From NCBI RefSeq assembly GCF_034355335.1, contig NZ_CP136422.1:3196501-3260500 (forward strand): a DNA stretch of 64,000 nt, read 5' to 3'. Source of the stretch: Blautia coccoides. GTDB lineage: Bacteria; Bacillota; Clostridia; Lachnospirales; Lachnospiraceae. This document shows positions 26,324-34,464 of this stretch, piece after piece. The notes under the pieces are model-generated. The model made no database searches and had not been told where the DNA came from. It was given only the letters and a program-made list of their open reading frames with translations. Position 1 is the stretch's first letter, and every line of letters begins with the position of its first letter. The translations under genes were made by a program, and so were the position numbers.

Positions 26324-26485
26324 ATGGGCCACATGGAAACGTGCGGTCCATTAATTATATTTACGGGAGTGGCAGAATTTGTTATCCTGTTATTGGGGCT
26401 GGGATCAGAGGGATACGGTGTGTCTGTGAAAAGGGATTCCCGGTTTTATAAAAAACTGCCGGGAATACGTGAAAATAGAATCTGA
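26324..26485 (+). CDS. Possible 53-aa membrane peptide
   Basis: A frame from ATG 26324 encodes one hydrophobic stretch (LIIFTGVAEFVILLLGLG) and a basic tail (YKKLPGIRENRI). No ribosome site is visible, and the start overlaps an imperfect hairpin (ATGGGCC..GGTCCAT) that may instead end the lipoprotein transcript. It may be non-coding or a remnant. Confidence 0.25.
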   Translation: MGHMETCGPLIIFTGVAEFVILLLGLGSEGYGVSVKRDSRFYKKLPGIRENRI

Positions 26486-26550
26486 CTTTTTAGGACATAT
26501 AATCCAGATGGTAATGGAGCACTTTTATAGTAGGAGAGGAAGTACGGTAT

Positions 26551-27267
26551 ATGAGTAAAGAATGTGTACTGCTTGTGGAAGATGATGCGGATATCCGGGA
26601 AGGCGTCCGTATTTTATTAGAAAGCGAAAATTATAACGTTACAGAAGCGGAGAATGGCAGACAGGGGCTGGAACTTTTAGATGAAAATACGGATTTGGTT
26701 ATTCTTGACGTAATGATGCCTGGTTTGTCAGGACTGCGGACCTGCGAAGAAATCAGGAGGTTTTCTAATGTTCCGGTACTCTTTCTTACCGCAAAAGCGC
26801 AGGAGTCTGATAAATTAATAGGACTGATGGCGGGGGGCGATGATTATCTGCCGAAGCCTTTTTCATATGCGGAGCTTCTGGGAAGGGTAAAAGCATTACT
26901 GCGCCGGTACAATGTATATATGGGAAGAAAAGCACCGGAAACGAGTAAAGAAGAGCCATATTTGGAAAATGGCGGTATTAAAATACATGAGATTTTTAAT
27001 GAGGTGTATGTCGATGGTATGGAAAAAGAAATGTCGGATATTGAATACCATATCCTTTTGCTAATGATGCAGCATCCGAGAAAAATATTTTCTGCACAGA
27101 ACCTCTATGAAAGTGTGTGGGAAGAACCCTATTTTTATTCCTGCAACAGCACAGTCATGGTGCATATCCGGAAACTCCGGGTAAAAATAGAGAAGGATCC
27201 GAAATACCCGAAATACATCAAAACCATATGGGGAAAGGGGTATAAGTTTGACGCAGAAAATGAGTAG
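26551..27267 (+). CDS. OmpR-family response regulator (VanR-like)
   Basis: The 238-residue regulator has a receiver domain (CVLLVEDDADIREGVRILLE, phosphoacceptor in LVILDVMMPG, Lys in DDYLPKPFSY) and an OmpR-type winged helix (SDIEYHILLLMMQHPRKIF, VMVHIRKLRVKIE, WGKGYKF). AGGAGAGGAA lies upstream of the ATG. The kinase frame begins before its stop, so the two are coupled. Regulator and kinase together resemble the VanR/VanS type in size and order. Its likely target is its own operon through the TTTAGA repeats at 25700. Confidence 0.92.
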   Translation: MSKECVLLVEDDADIREGVRILLESENYNVTEAENGRQGLELLDENTDLVILDVMMPGLSGLRTCEEIRRFSNVPVLFLTAKAQESDKLIGLMAGGDDYLPKPFSYAELLGRVKALLRRYNVYMGRKAPETSKEEPYLENGGIKIHEIFNEVYVDGMEKEMSDIEYHILLLMMQHPRKIFSAQNLYESVWEEPYFYSCNSTVMVHIRKLRVKIEKDPKYPKYIKTIWGKGYKFDAENE

Positions 27268-28558
27268 AAGAAATTCCATTTATACACAGTTACTGCGTCT
27301 TTTGATCGTATCAGCAGTTGCAGCACTGGCCATTTTTTGTATTCTGGATATTGTGGGACAATACTTAACTGACTACTATGTGGAAGAGACAAATTACGTT
27401 GAAAAGAAGAATCAAAGATATGTGGTAAAGCTTCAGGAATATGTTCAGCAACAAGAACTCTCAACCAGAGATACCAGTAAGATGAATGCGTGGGTAAAAG
27501 AGCAGCAGTTATTATTCATCCGAGTGTATAAAGATGGAATACAGGTATTCAATTCAGAATATCCGGGGCAGGAAATATGGGAGGAAGAGATTGAAGCGGA
27601 AGACTATGCATGGGAGGACTCCTATATGGTACAATTTTCTGATGGTACGGCGGAAGTCATCATAACAGGCGCATATATCTATCAGTTTTATAATTATGTT
27701 ATGATAGGCGAGATAATACTTTCTTTTGTCCTGTTTCTTCTGTTTGTCCTTTTAGGCGTTCGTCGGAAAATGGATTATATTAGAAAACTAAGAGATGAGA
27801 TTGAAATTTTAGAGAGCGGTAGTTTGGATTATAAGATTACGGTAAAGGGAAAGGACGAATTATCTGAACTGGCAGAAGGACTGGACAGCATGCGTCTTTC
27901 TTTTATCAGCCTGATACAGCAGGAAGCCGAGATGGTGCGGAAAAATCAGAGAATTGTTACGGAGATGTCCCATGACCTGCGGACTCCAGTAACCTCTATT
28001 ATGCTTTATACGGAAATTTTGAAGAAGGGGAAGTATAAGAGTGAGGTACAGTTTAAAGAATATCTGGATAAGATTGACCTGAAAGCTCATCGCATGAAGC
28101 AGTTGACAGACCATCTTTTTGAATACTCTTTGATCGCAGGAGAGGGCGAGATAGAACTGGAAGAACCGGAGCAGTATGAAGTTTTGTTTTACGATTTGTT
28201 TTCAGAGACATGCAGCTTTCTTGAGCAGAAAGGTTTTCAGGTTGTATTCCATGTGGACTGGGTGGATAGTGTTGTACAGATTTCAACCGATTATGTGATG
28301 CGGATTTTAGACAATGTGACTTCTAATATTGTGAAGTATGCCGATCCGTCAGCACCGGTCGAGATTTCTTCCGTTCAGGAAGAGCATATGGTCGGTTTTT
28401 CTGTCAAAAACAGTATTCTGAGGTCAGAAAAAAAGCCAGAAAGCACTGGGATTGGAATACAGAATATAAATAATATGATGAAGAAAATGGGTGGAAAATC
28501 TATTGTTCAAGAAGAGGAAAAGCAGTTCCGGTTAGTGCTGCTGTTTCCTTGTTTATAA
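27248..28558 (+). CDS. Sensor histidine kinase (VanS-like)
   Basis: The 436-residue kinase has two membrane helices (LLIVSAVAALAIFCILDIVG and ILSFVLFLLFVLLGV) around a 110-residue external domain rich in Glu, Tyr and Trp, a HAMP-type linker, the H-box EMSHDLRTPVTSIMLY and a C-terminal ATPase domain (ILDNVTSNIVKYA; GIGIQNINNMMKKMGG). The G1/G2 boxes are shorter than usual. The start is probably TTG 27248, 7 bases after AAGGGG; ATG 27260 is too far from it. It overlaps the regulator by 20 bases. Confidence 0.9.
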   Translation: MTQKMSRRNSIYTQLLRLLIVSAVAALAIFCILDIVGQYLTDYYVEETNYVEKKNQRYVVKLQEYVQQQELSTRDTSKMNAWVKEQQLLFIRVYKDGIQVFNSEYPGQEIWEEEIEAEDYAWEDSYMVQFSDGTAEVIITGAYIYQFYNYVMIGEIILSFVLFLLFVLLGVRRKMDYIRKLRDEIEILESGSLDYKITVKGKDELSELAEGLDSMRLSFISLIQQEAEMVRKNQRIVTEMSHDLRTPVTSIMLYTEILKKGKYKSEVQFKEYLDKIDLKAHRMKQLTDHLFEYSLIAGEGEIELEEPEQYEVLFYDLFSETCSFLEQKGFQVVFHVDWVDSVVQISTDYVMRILDNVTSNIVKYADPSAPVEISSVQEEHMVGFSVKNSILRSEKKPESTGIGIQNINNMMKKMGGKSIVQEEEKQFRLVLLFPCL

Positions 28559-28731
28559 AATAGTATTAACTCTGAGTTCATACATACTGAACTAAAGAGA
28601 TATTCACCGGATGACTGAAAGATGCTAGAATTATAAAATAACGTATACATAAACTACAGTTTTGTATGCCGAAAAAAGTATTTTCCGCGTGTAAGCCCTG
28701 CATTAAAATCATTGGCAAAGGAAGTGTTTAT

Positions 28732-29724
28732 ATGAAATATACAAAATTAGGAAACTCTGATTTACAGGTATCCCGTATCTGTATGGGATGTATGGGACTT
28801 GGGGATGCCAAAAGGGGACAACATTCCTGGACCCTGGACGAAGAACATTCCAGAGAGATCATAAAGAGAGGATTGGAGCTGGGAGTGAATTTCTTCGATA
28901 CTGCCATTGCTTATCAGAGTGGAACAAGTGAACAGTATGTGGGAAAAGCTTTACGGGATTTTGCCAAAAGAGAGGATGTAATGATCGCCACTAAATTTCT
29001 TCCCAGACCAAAGGAGACGGCTGCAGCAGGTATTACCGGACAACAGTACATCGAAAACATGATAAACCTCAGTCTTACCAACTTAGGAACAGATCATGTA
29101 GATCTTTATATTTACCATATGTGGGATCATCAGACACCTCTCTATGAGATCATGGACGGTCTGAACCGCGTTGTGAAGGCAGGAAAAGCACGTTATATTG
29201 GAATCTCCAACTGCTTTGCATGGCAGCTCGCCAAGGCTAACGCGCTGGCAGAGAGAGAAGGCTTTGCAAAATTTATTTCTGTTCAGGGACATTATAATCT
29301 GATTTTCCGCGAAGAAGAACGGGAAATGATCCCTTACTGCAGGGAAGAAAATATCGCGCTGACTCCTTACAGTGCCCTGGCGGGAGGAAGACTCTCCAAA
29401 CGTACTGATGAGACTTCTAAGAGACTAAAGGAGGATAACTATGCGCGGTTGAAATATGATGCCTCAAAAGAGCAGGATGAGGTTATCATAAACCGGGTGT
29501 CTGAGCTTGCCGAAAAACACGGTATATCCATGACAGAAGTCTCACTGGCGTGGCTTCTGACAAAAGTAACATCACCGGTAGTTGGCGCAACCAGATTTTC
29601 TCATATTGAAGGAGCAGCAGCAGCCGTGGACATCGGACTTAAGGAAGAGGAGATAAGATATCTGGAAGAAGCTTATTCTCCCCACAATCTGGTGGGAGTT
29701 ATGGCTCAAAACAAAATTTCTTAA
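28732..29724 (+). CDS. Aldo/keto reductase
   Basis: The 330-residue enzyme opens MKYTKLGNSDLQVSRICMGC and has the aldo/keto reductase features GVNFFDTAIAYQSGTSE (Asp; here Ala-Tyr order as IAYQSG), Lys in IATKFLPR and His in YIYHMWD, followed by GKARYIGISNC and the cofactor-site GATRFSHIEGA. It should reduce aldehydes or ketones with NADPH in the cytoplasm. AAAGGAAGTG precedes the ATG. It has no iron-sulfur tail, unlike the one at 23342. It lies alone between the kinase gene and the manganese riboswitch. Confidence 0.9.
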   Translation: MKYTKLGNSDLQVSRICMGCMGLGDAKRGQHSWTLDEEHSREIIKRGLELGVNFFDTAIAYQSGTSEQYVGKALRDFAKREDVMIATKFLPRPKETAAAGITGQQYIENMINLSLTNLGTDHVDLYIYHMWDHQTPLYEIMDGLNRVVKAGKARYIGISNCFAWQLAKANALAEREGFAKFISVQGHYNLIFREEEREMIPYCREENIALTPYSALAGGRLSKRTDETSKRLKEDNYARLKYDASKEQDEVIINRVSELAEKHGISMTEVSLAWLLTKVTSPVVGATRFSHIEGAAAAVDIGLKEEEIRYLEEAYSPHNLVGVMAQNKIS

Positions 29725-29769
29725 ATTTCTGTTGAAATTTGGCATAACTTCTGATAAAGTATATAAGAA

Positions 29770-29883
29770 ATAAGGGAGTAGTCAGCGCATTGACGTGGAG
29801 ATGCCAACATACTGGACATGTTCCTGGTATCGCCTTAATTGACGAGACTTATCTGCTTGGGCGGGTAAGGCTTGTCTTTTTTT
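29770..29883 (+). promoter_or_regulatory. yybP-ykoY manganese riboswitch with terminator
   Basis: AAGGGAGTAGTC at 29773 and ACGAGACTTATC at 29842 are the two conserved strands of the yybP-ykoY aptamer, joined by two hairpin arms. CTTATCTGC/GCGGGTAAG with TTTTTTT at 29876 can form a terminator that uses the aptamer's last strand, so manganese binding would let transcription continue. The downstream gene is a manganese exporter, which fits exactly. Confidence 0.92.
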
Positions 29884-29927
29884 ATACCTGCAGCCAAGCA
29901 TAAAATCAGCTTAATGGAGGTATGTGT

Positions 29928-30497
29928 ATGGAACTGTGGGAATTGTTTGTCATCTCGGTAGGGCTTTCCATGGACGCTTTTGCTATTGCGATCTGCAAAG
30001 GTCTGTCCGTAGAGAAACTGGAGAAAAAGCATCTGGTGATCGTTGGTCTTTGGTTTGGCGGTGCGCAGGCATTGATGCCGCTGCTTGGCTATGTGCTGGG
30101 CACGGGTTTCCGATTCTGGATTGAACAGATCGACCATTGGATTTCATTTGCATTGCTGTGTATCATTGGATTTAGTATGATAAGAGAATCCAGGGAACAA
30201 TGTAAACCCATGAATAACTCTTTCTCTGCCAAAGTAATGCTCCCGCTTGCCATAGCAGACAGTATTGATGCCCTGGCCGCAGGTATTACCTTTGCATTTT
30301 TGGAGGTTTCTATCCTCCCTGCGGTTCTGCTGATCGGTTCTATCACATTCCTTCTTTCTGCCATGGGTGTATGGCTGGGCAACCGGTTCGGCGAAAAGTA
30401 TAGAAGTAAAGCGGAATTGGCGGGCGGCATTATCCTGGTTATTATGGGAATAAAAATCTTATTGGAACATCTTGGTCTTTTAGTATTCTGCAAATAA
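29928..30497 (+). CDS. mntP: Manganese efflux pump MntP
   Basis: The 189-residue, six-helix membrane protein matches MntP (formerly DUF204): the start [18 protein letters not shown] with the conserved Asp, [15 protein letters not shown], and the second half [21 protein letters not shown] mirroring the first, both carrying Asp residues needed for Mn2+ export. I place the start at ATG 29928 because ATGGAGG is 7 bases upstream; the ATG at 29922 is too near. The manganese riboswitch directly upstream sets its expression, and a terminator follows. Confidence 0.95.
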   Translation: MELWELFVISVGLSMDAFAIAICKGLSVEKLEKKHLVIVGLWFGGAQALMPLLGYVLGTGFRFWIEQIDHWISFALLCIIGFSMIRESREQCKPMNNSFSAKVMLPLAIADSIDALAAGITFAFLEVSILPAVLLIGSITFLLSAMGVWLGNRFGEKYRSKAELAGGIILVIMGIKILLEHLGLLVFCK

Positions 30498-30499
30498 AC

Positions 30500-30540
30500 A
30501 ACAGATTGTATTCCGTAAAAAGAATACAGTCTGTTATTTA
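30500..30540 (+). terminator. Intrinsic terminator after mntP
   Basis: AACAGATTGTATTC pairs with GAATACAGTCTGTT with one mismatch across an 8-base loop, followed by ATTTATTT. Confidence 0.75.
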
Positions 30541-30587
30541 TTTACAGAAGAATTACACTGCATGAAAGGATTTCATACCGCAGAAAC

Positions 30588-30621
30588 TTTTACCATAACT
30601 TAACCTTCTGTATGTTATAGT
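30588..30621 (+). promoter_or_regulatory. Promoter with CTTAACC-type direct repeats upstream of the third two-component operon
   Basis: TTTTACC (30588) and CTTAACC (30599) are 11 bases apart, and TATAGT follows 10 bases later. The same layout with two perfect CTTAACC copies precedes the efflux operon at 32511, so this looks like the autoregulatory site of the regulator at 30653. Confidence 0.6.
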
Positions 30622-30652
30622 TATAATAATTATGAAAATGAGGTGATGAACT

Positions 30653-31339
30653 ATGAAACTACTGATCATTGAAGATGAACCGGATTTGGTGAGTACCCTG
30701 GCGGCGGGGTTTTCTCAGCTTGGATATATAACAGAATATGCGACAGACGGAAGCGAGGGATACGAACTGGCCTGTATCAATAAATATGATCTGATCATTT
30801 TGGATTTAAACCTTCCGTCAATGGATGGGATTGAGATATTAAAAGCAATAAGAGCGGAAGATAAGGAGCAGCGTATTCTTATTCTTTCTGCCCGCTCTTC
30901 TGTGGAGGATAAAGTAACGGGACTGGATTTTGGAGCAAATGACTACCTTTCAAAACCATTTGCCTTTGCAGAGCTTGAAGCGCGTGTCCGGTCTCTTTTA
31001 AGGCGAAGTTTTATCCAGAGGGATACGAGTTTAAAGTTTGATATTTTAACAGTGGATACGAGAGCCAAAAGTGTAACAGCCGGTGATGAAAAACTGGAAT
31101 TGGCACCAAAAGAGTATTTGATCTTAGAGTATTTAATGATGCATATGGGAAAAGTCATCAGTTCGGAAGAGTTGATCGAGCATGTATGGCACAGTGATGC
31201 CAATTACTTTACATCCTCTGTGAAGGTACATATGAGCAACCTTCGTAAGAAATTAACAGAAAACTGTGGTATGGAAATGATCACGACAGTACGCGGAAGC
31301 GGCTATATCATCGGAAAGGAGGGGACATCCGGCTTATGA
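30653..31339 (+). CDS. OmpR-family response regulator of the efflux operon
   Basis: The 228-residue regulator has a receiver domain (MKLLIIEDEPDLVSTLAAGF; phosphoacceptor in LIILDLNLPSMDG; Lys in NDYLSKPFAF) and an OmpR-type winged helix (LAPKEYLILEYLMMHMGKVI; SVKVHMSNLRKKL; GSGYII). GAGGTGA precedes the ATG. The kinase starts at ATGA overlapping its stop. Direct repeats upstream of this gene and of the efflux operon suggest that it controls both. It is paralogous to the regulator at 16684. Confidence 0.93.
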   Translation: MKLLIIEDEPDLVSTLAAGFSQLGYITEYATDGSEGYELACINKYDLIILDLNLPSMDGIEILKAIRAEDKEQRILILSARSSVEDKVTGLDFGANDYLSKPFAFAELEARVRSLLRRSFIQRDTSLKFDILTVDTRAKSVTAGDEKLELAPKEYLILEYLMMHMGKVISSEELIEHVWHSDANYFTSSVKVHMSNLRKKLTENCGMEMITTVRGSGYIIGKEGTSGL

Positions 31340-32490
31340 TCAGAAAAATTTCACTGCGTTTGCGGGTGACATTGATCACAGCATTCATTTTATCTGCTTT
31401 TTGTATGGTGCTTACTTTTTCATCTGTATATAATGCCAACAGATATATCGTTGGCCCTGTTCTTGATACCTACCGCGATATGACTATTCCGGGCGTACAG
31501 GATTTTGGGGTGGATTCACCAAATTATGCTTATAACTCAGGAACGGAGCAAACAATGCCTGATGTGACCCTTAAAAATGGAGCGGACGGATTTACGGCAG
31601 CCAGCTATTTCTCCATGGCCATTGCTGTTCTGGCGGGGTCTCTCCTTGTATATTTCTTATCGGGTTATGCACTCCGCCCAATCAAAGAGTTAAGTATGCG
31701 GATTGAAAAGATCACAGAAAAAGAGCTGTCCACACAACTGCCCAAGTTGGAGACCAACGATGAACTCCAAACGTTGTCAGAGTCTTTTAATCTCATGCTG
31801 AAACGTTTGGAGGCTGCTTTTCAAAGGGAAAAAAGATTCACCTCCGATGCAGCCCATGAACTGGAAACTCCGCTTACCGTGATCAACACCAACCTGGATG
31901 TCTTTTATATGAATGCAGACCCAACGAAGGAACAGTATCAAAACACACTGGCAGTCATAAAAAAGCAGGCAAATCGAATGACTGCCCTTGTAGAAGACCT
32001 TTTTGCCATGTCATCCATGAACCGATACAAGGTGGAGGATGTGATAGAGATAAGCGGACTGGTTCGGGAAACAGCACAGGAACTGGATATCTTTCTGGAT
32101 GAAAAAGCCTTGACCCTTACTGTGGACACACAGGAGTGTCTTGTACTGGCAAACGCGGTCATTTTGAAGCAGGCTATATCGAATCTGATTGAAAATGCCA
32201 TCAAATATAATAAGAACGGCGGATTTATCAAGGTTCAGGTAAAAAACAGATCAGACCAATGCCAGATCATAGTCCGTGATTCTGGGATAGGAATTCCGCC
32301 GGAGAAAGCCGTACACATTTTTGAACCTTTTTATCGCGTTGATACATCCCGCTCCCGTGAGATTGGAGGCGCAGGGCTTGGACTTGCGATCACGAAGGAT
32401 ATTGTGGAACAACATGGGGGAACGATCTGTTATCAGGCTTGTGACAATGGAGGGAGCTGTTTTATGATCACGCTTCCTAAAGCAGAATAA
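31336..32490 (+). CDS. Sensor histidine kinase of the efflux operon
   Basis: The 384-residue kinase has membrane helices near residues 10-32 and 95-115 with a short external loop between, a HAMP-like linker (LRPIKELSMRIEKITEKEL), the H-box SDAAHELETPLTVI and ATPase boxes NLIENAIKYN, DSGIGIP and GAGLGLAITKD. The H-box has Glu where Lys or Arg is usual (HELET). It is coupled to the regulator by a 4-base overlap and followed by 85 bases and the efflux operon. It probably senses an amphiphile or antimicrobial compound exported by that pump (inference). Confidence 0.92.
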   Translation: MIRKISLRLRVTLITAFILSAFCMVLTFSSVYNANRYIVGPVLDTYRDMTIPGVQDFGVDSPNYAYNSGTEQTMPDVTLKNGADGFTAASYFSMAIAVLAGSLLVYFLSGYALRPIKELSMRIEKITEKELSTQLPKLETNDELQTLSESFNLMLKRLEAAFQREKRFTSDAAHELETPLTVINTNLDVFYMNADPTKEQYQNTLAVIKKQANRMTALVEDLFAMSSMNRYKVEDVIEISGLVRETAQELDIFLDEKALTLTVDTQECLVLANAVILKQAISNLIENAIKYNKNGGFIKVQVKNRSDQCQIIVRDSGIGIPPEKAVHIFEPFYRVDTSRSREIGGAGLGLAITKDIVEQHGGTICYQACDNGGSCFMITLPKAE

Positions 32491-32510
32491 TTTTTCCTTA
32501 CTTTTTTACT

Positions 32511-32544
32511 CTTAACCTCATCTTAACCTGGCATTTGGTATTCT
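32511..32544 (+). promoter_or_regulatory. Efflux-operon promoter with two CTTAACC repeats
   Basis: CTTAACC at 32511 and 32522 are 11 bases apart and in place of a -35; TATTCT (32539-32544) begins 10 bases after the second copy. The start codon follows 31 bases later. This is the layout of a promoter activated by an OmpR-type regulator. Confidence 0.65.
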
Positions 32545-32575
32545 AAATGAGAAATCAGGAAAGAGAGGATGAGAC

Positions 32576-32882
32576 ATGGGTAATATAAAAACCTTGTTTG
32601 CTAATTTCACGGAAATCATCAAAACCAAGAAAAAATGGATCATACCAATCGTCGGAATGACAGTGGGCGGGGTTATTTTGGCTGTATATTTGCTGGGAAG
32701 ACCCGGAAAAGATGAGGCAGCACTTCTATCCAGAGAAAGAGAGTACATTGTCACACGCGGGAATATCACAGTAGGTGTGGAAGGCAGTGGTAAACTGGAA
32801 GCCAAACGAACTCCCCAGACATTTACAAGTGACCTGATTTTTGAAAAATACAATGTCAATGCCGGGGACATGGTAAAAAAAG
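32576..32882 (+). pseudogene. HlyD/MacA-type efflux adaptor, 5' fragment interrupted by IS110
   Basis: The first 102 codons of an adaptor protein: a membrane anchor (WIIPIVGMTVGGVILAVYLLG) and the first biotinyl-like strand region (YIVTRGNITVGVEGSGKLEA ending in VNAGDMVKK). The frame continues in the 3' fragment at 34465 once the IS is removed (VKKGDAIAEIS), giving 532 residues in all. AGAGAGGAT precedes the ATG. With the IS in place the product ends after VKKD at a TAA in the element, so the pump lacks its adaptor. Confidence 0.88.
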
Positions 32883-33039
32883 ACTAACTATTAAAGAAAG
32901 TCAATAAATAGTTTCAAAAACAGAGATGTTTTGAGTATAGTGGCGATGACTTATTCATCGCAATCAGTACCTTGAAAATTGCATGACAAATAGAGCATCG
33001 AGTATGATGCTCTGACAAGAAGATATGATGTTGGAAGAA

Positions 33040-34215
33040 TTAGATTGCTTTTTGGTATTGCTGTCCAGTGCGTTCGAGATGATAAATTAGCCGAACTAGT
33101 TTCTTGGTCGCGTGAGACATTGCAACATAGTAATGCTTGCCTTCAGCTCGTTTCTTGGCAAGATAAGCCTTGTAGGTTGGATCCCATAGACAAACATATG
33201 CGGTTGCATTAAACAGAGCATATCTAAGGTATCTAGAACCACGTTTTTCCATTCTGGCATAACAGTTATCTAACTGGCCGGATTGATAGGTAGAAGGCGA
33301 CATTCCTGCATAAGCAAGGATCTTATCTGGAGAGTCGAATTGGCTAAAGTCACCTATTTCAGCAATAATCATGGCACCCATTCGATAGCTGATTCCAGGA
33401 ATGCTAAGGATTGGAGAATTGATTTCATCCATGATGACTTTAATCTCGTTTTCAATCTCTTCGATTTCAGAATCTAGCTCTCTAATGAGCTTAATGGTGT
33501 GCTTTAATTCAAGCGATTTAGCTGGCATATTTGAACCGATAGAGGTTCTTGCAGCCTCTCTAAAAGCGATAGAGGTTTCTTTTGTGTAGTGGCCTTTAGA
33601 TGCGGTTTCAAGAAGATTTGAAAGTCTTGTGAGATGTGCATTAGCTACCTGTTTTGCACCAGGAAATTCGTAGAGTAACTCATAAACAGAATTCTGATGA
33701 AGTGTTGGAACAAGCTTTTCTAACTCAGGGAAAAGGATACATACAAGACGGGATATAGATGTTTTAAGCTTCGCGCGTTCTTTAACTTTATCAAAACGAT
33801 AGCGAGTAAGTGACTTAAGCTCTTCGTTGTGATACGATGTGTCTGAGTAGGACTTTAAGTTCACGTCAGACATTAGCATAGAAGCAATTGTATGGGCATC
33901 AACTTTATCCGTTTTCGTCTGTCTAAGGCTTAGACTTTTTCTGTACAGATTAGTATGTAACGGGTTGATAACAAAGGTGGCCAGACCTTTATCAAGCAGA
34001 TATCCGAGAAGATTGTAACTATAGTGTCCAGTGGCTTCTAGGCCTACTTTTACTTTAGAAGCATCTTCCATAACGGATTCTATTTTCTGATAAAGCTCGT
34101 CGAACCCATCGAGATTGTTTTTGATGGTAAAAGCCTTGAAAAGGACTTCGCCATCAGAGTTTGTGATAAAGCAATCATGCTTATCTTTTGCGACATCAAT
34201 TCCTACGTAAATCAT
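33040..34215 (-). CDS. IS110-family transposase, copy 2
   Basis: The 391-residue protein is identical to that of copy 1, with the DEDD domain in the first 150 residues and the Transposase_20 domain, including the conserved serine in AGMSPSTYQSG, in the last 130. The start at ATG 34215 is chosen for the AGGAGG upstream. The complete identity of the two copies means that one of them arose very recently. It is transcribed against the interrupted operon. Confidence 0.95.
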   Translation of the reverse strand: MIYVGIDVAKDKHDCFITNSDGEVLFKAFTIKNNLDGFDELYQKIESVMEDASKVKVGLEATGHYSYNLLGYLLDKGLATFVINPLHTNLYRKSLSLRQTKTDKVDAHTIASMLMSDVNLKSYSDTSYHNEELKSLTRYRFDKVKERAKLKTSISRLVCILFPELEKLVPTLHQNSVYELLYEFPGAKQVANAHLTRLSNLLETASKGHYTKETSIAFREAARTSIGSNMPAKSLELKHTIKLIRELDSEIEEIENEIKVIMDEINSPILSIPGISYRMGAMIIAEIGDFSQFDSPDKILAYAGMSPSTYQSGQLDNCYARMEKRGSRYLRYALFNATAYVCLWDPTYKAYLAKKRAEGKHYYVAMSHATKKLVRLIYHLERTGQQYQKAI

Positions 34216-34267
34216 ATAGGACCTCCTGATATAAAGTATTGATACTGTCTTAAGATCCACAGGGCTC

Positions 34268-34403
34268 CTTGCAATCGTAACCTACTTCTTGATAAACCGT
34301 CATGCGGTAACTAACTGATTAACAAATAAACAAAGAGACTGTGGTTGGAGCCTTTTTTAAACCATCAAGTGGTAGGAGGTGATAACCAATCCACAGTATC
34401 TTA
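34268..34403 (-). ncRNA. Predicted bridge RNA of IS110 copy 2
   Basis: Same sequence as the predicted RNA in copy 1. The target-type loop lies at 34397 to 34338 with CACCTCCT (34381-34374) and AAAAAAGG (34358-34351); the donor-type loop lies at about 34323 to 34271 with AGTTAGT (34316-34310) and AGTAG (34286-34282). The target here, read on the transposase strand, is CATCTC-CT-TTTTTT, so the left guide has one mismatch in six, and the right guide pairs with the core and at least five T. Confidence 0.65.
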
Positions 34404-34464
34404 AAATAGCATAGTCAAACCTGTAGAAAAGGTAAAGAAAGACTATGACTTTATATAATAGTAG

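Larger units (their letters stand above)
32881..34464 (-). mobile_element. IS110-family insertion sequence, copy 2
   Basis: This copy matches copy 1 (9893-11476) throughout, in the same orientation, offset by 22,988 bases. It interrupts the adaptor gene. Removing the 1,582-bp unit restores the run of seven A followed by GGAG and, with it, the reading frame Val-Lys-Lys-Gly-Asp, which proves that AG (CT on the transposase strand) is the shared dinucleotide and that there is no longer target duplication. Confidence 0.95.

Noticed and set aside
9893..34464. Composite transposon carrying 21 kb between two IS110 copies
   Set aside because: IS110 elements lack terminal inverted repeats and insert singly at a core dinucleotide; each copy has its own intact target site, so two independent insertions explain the data.
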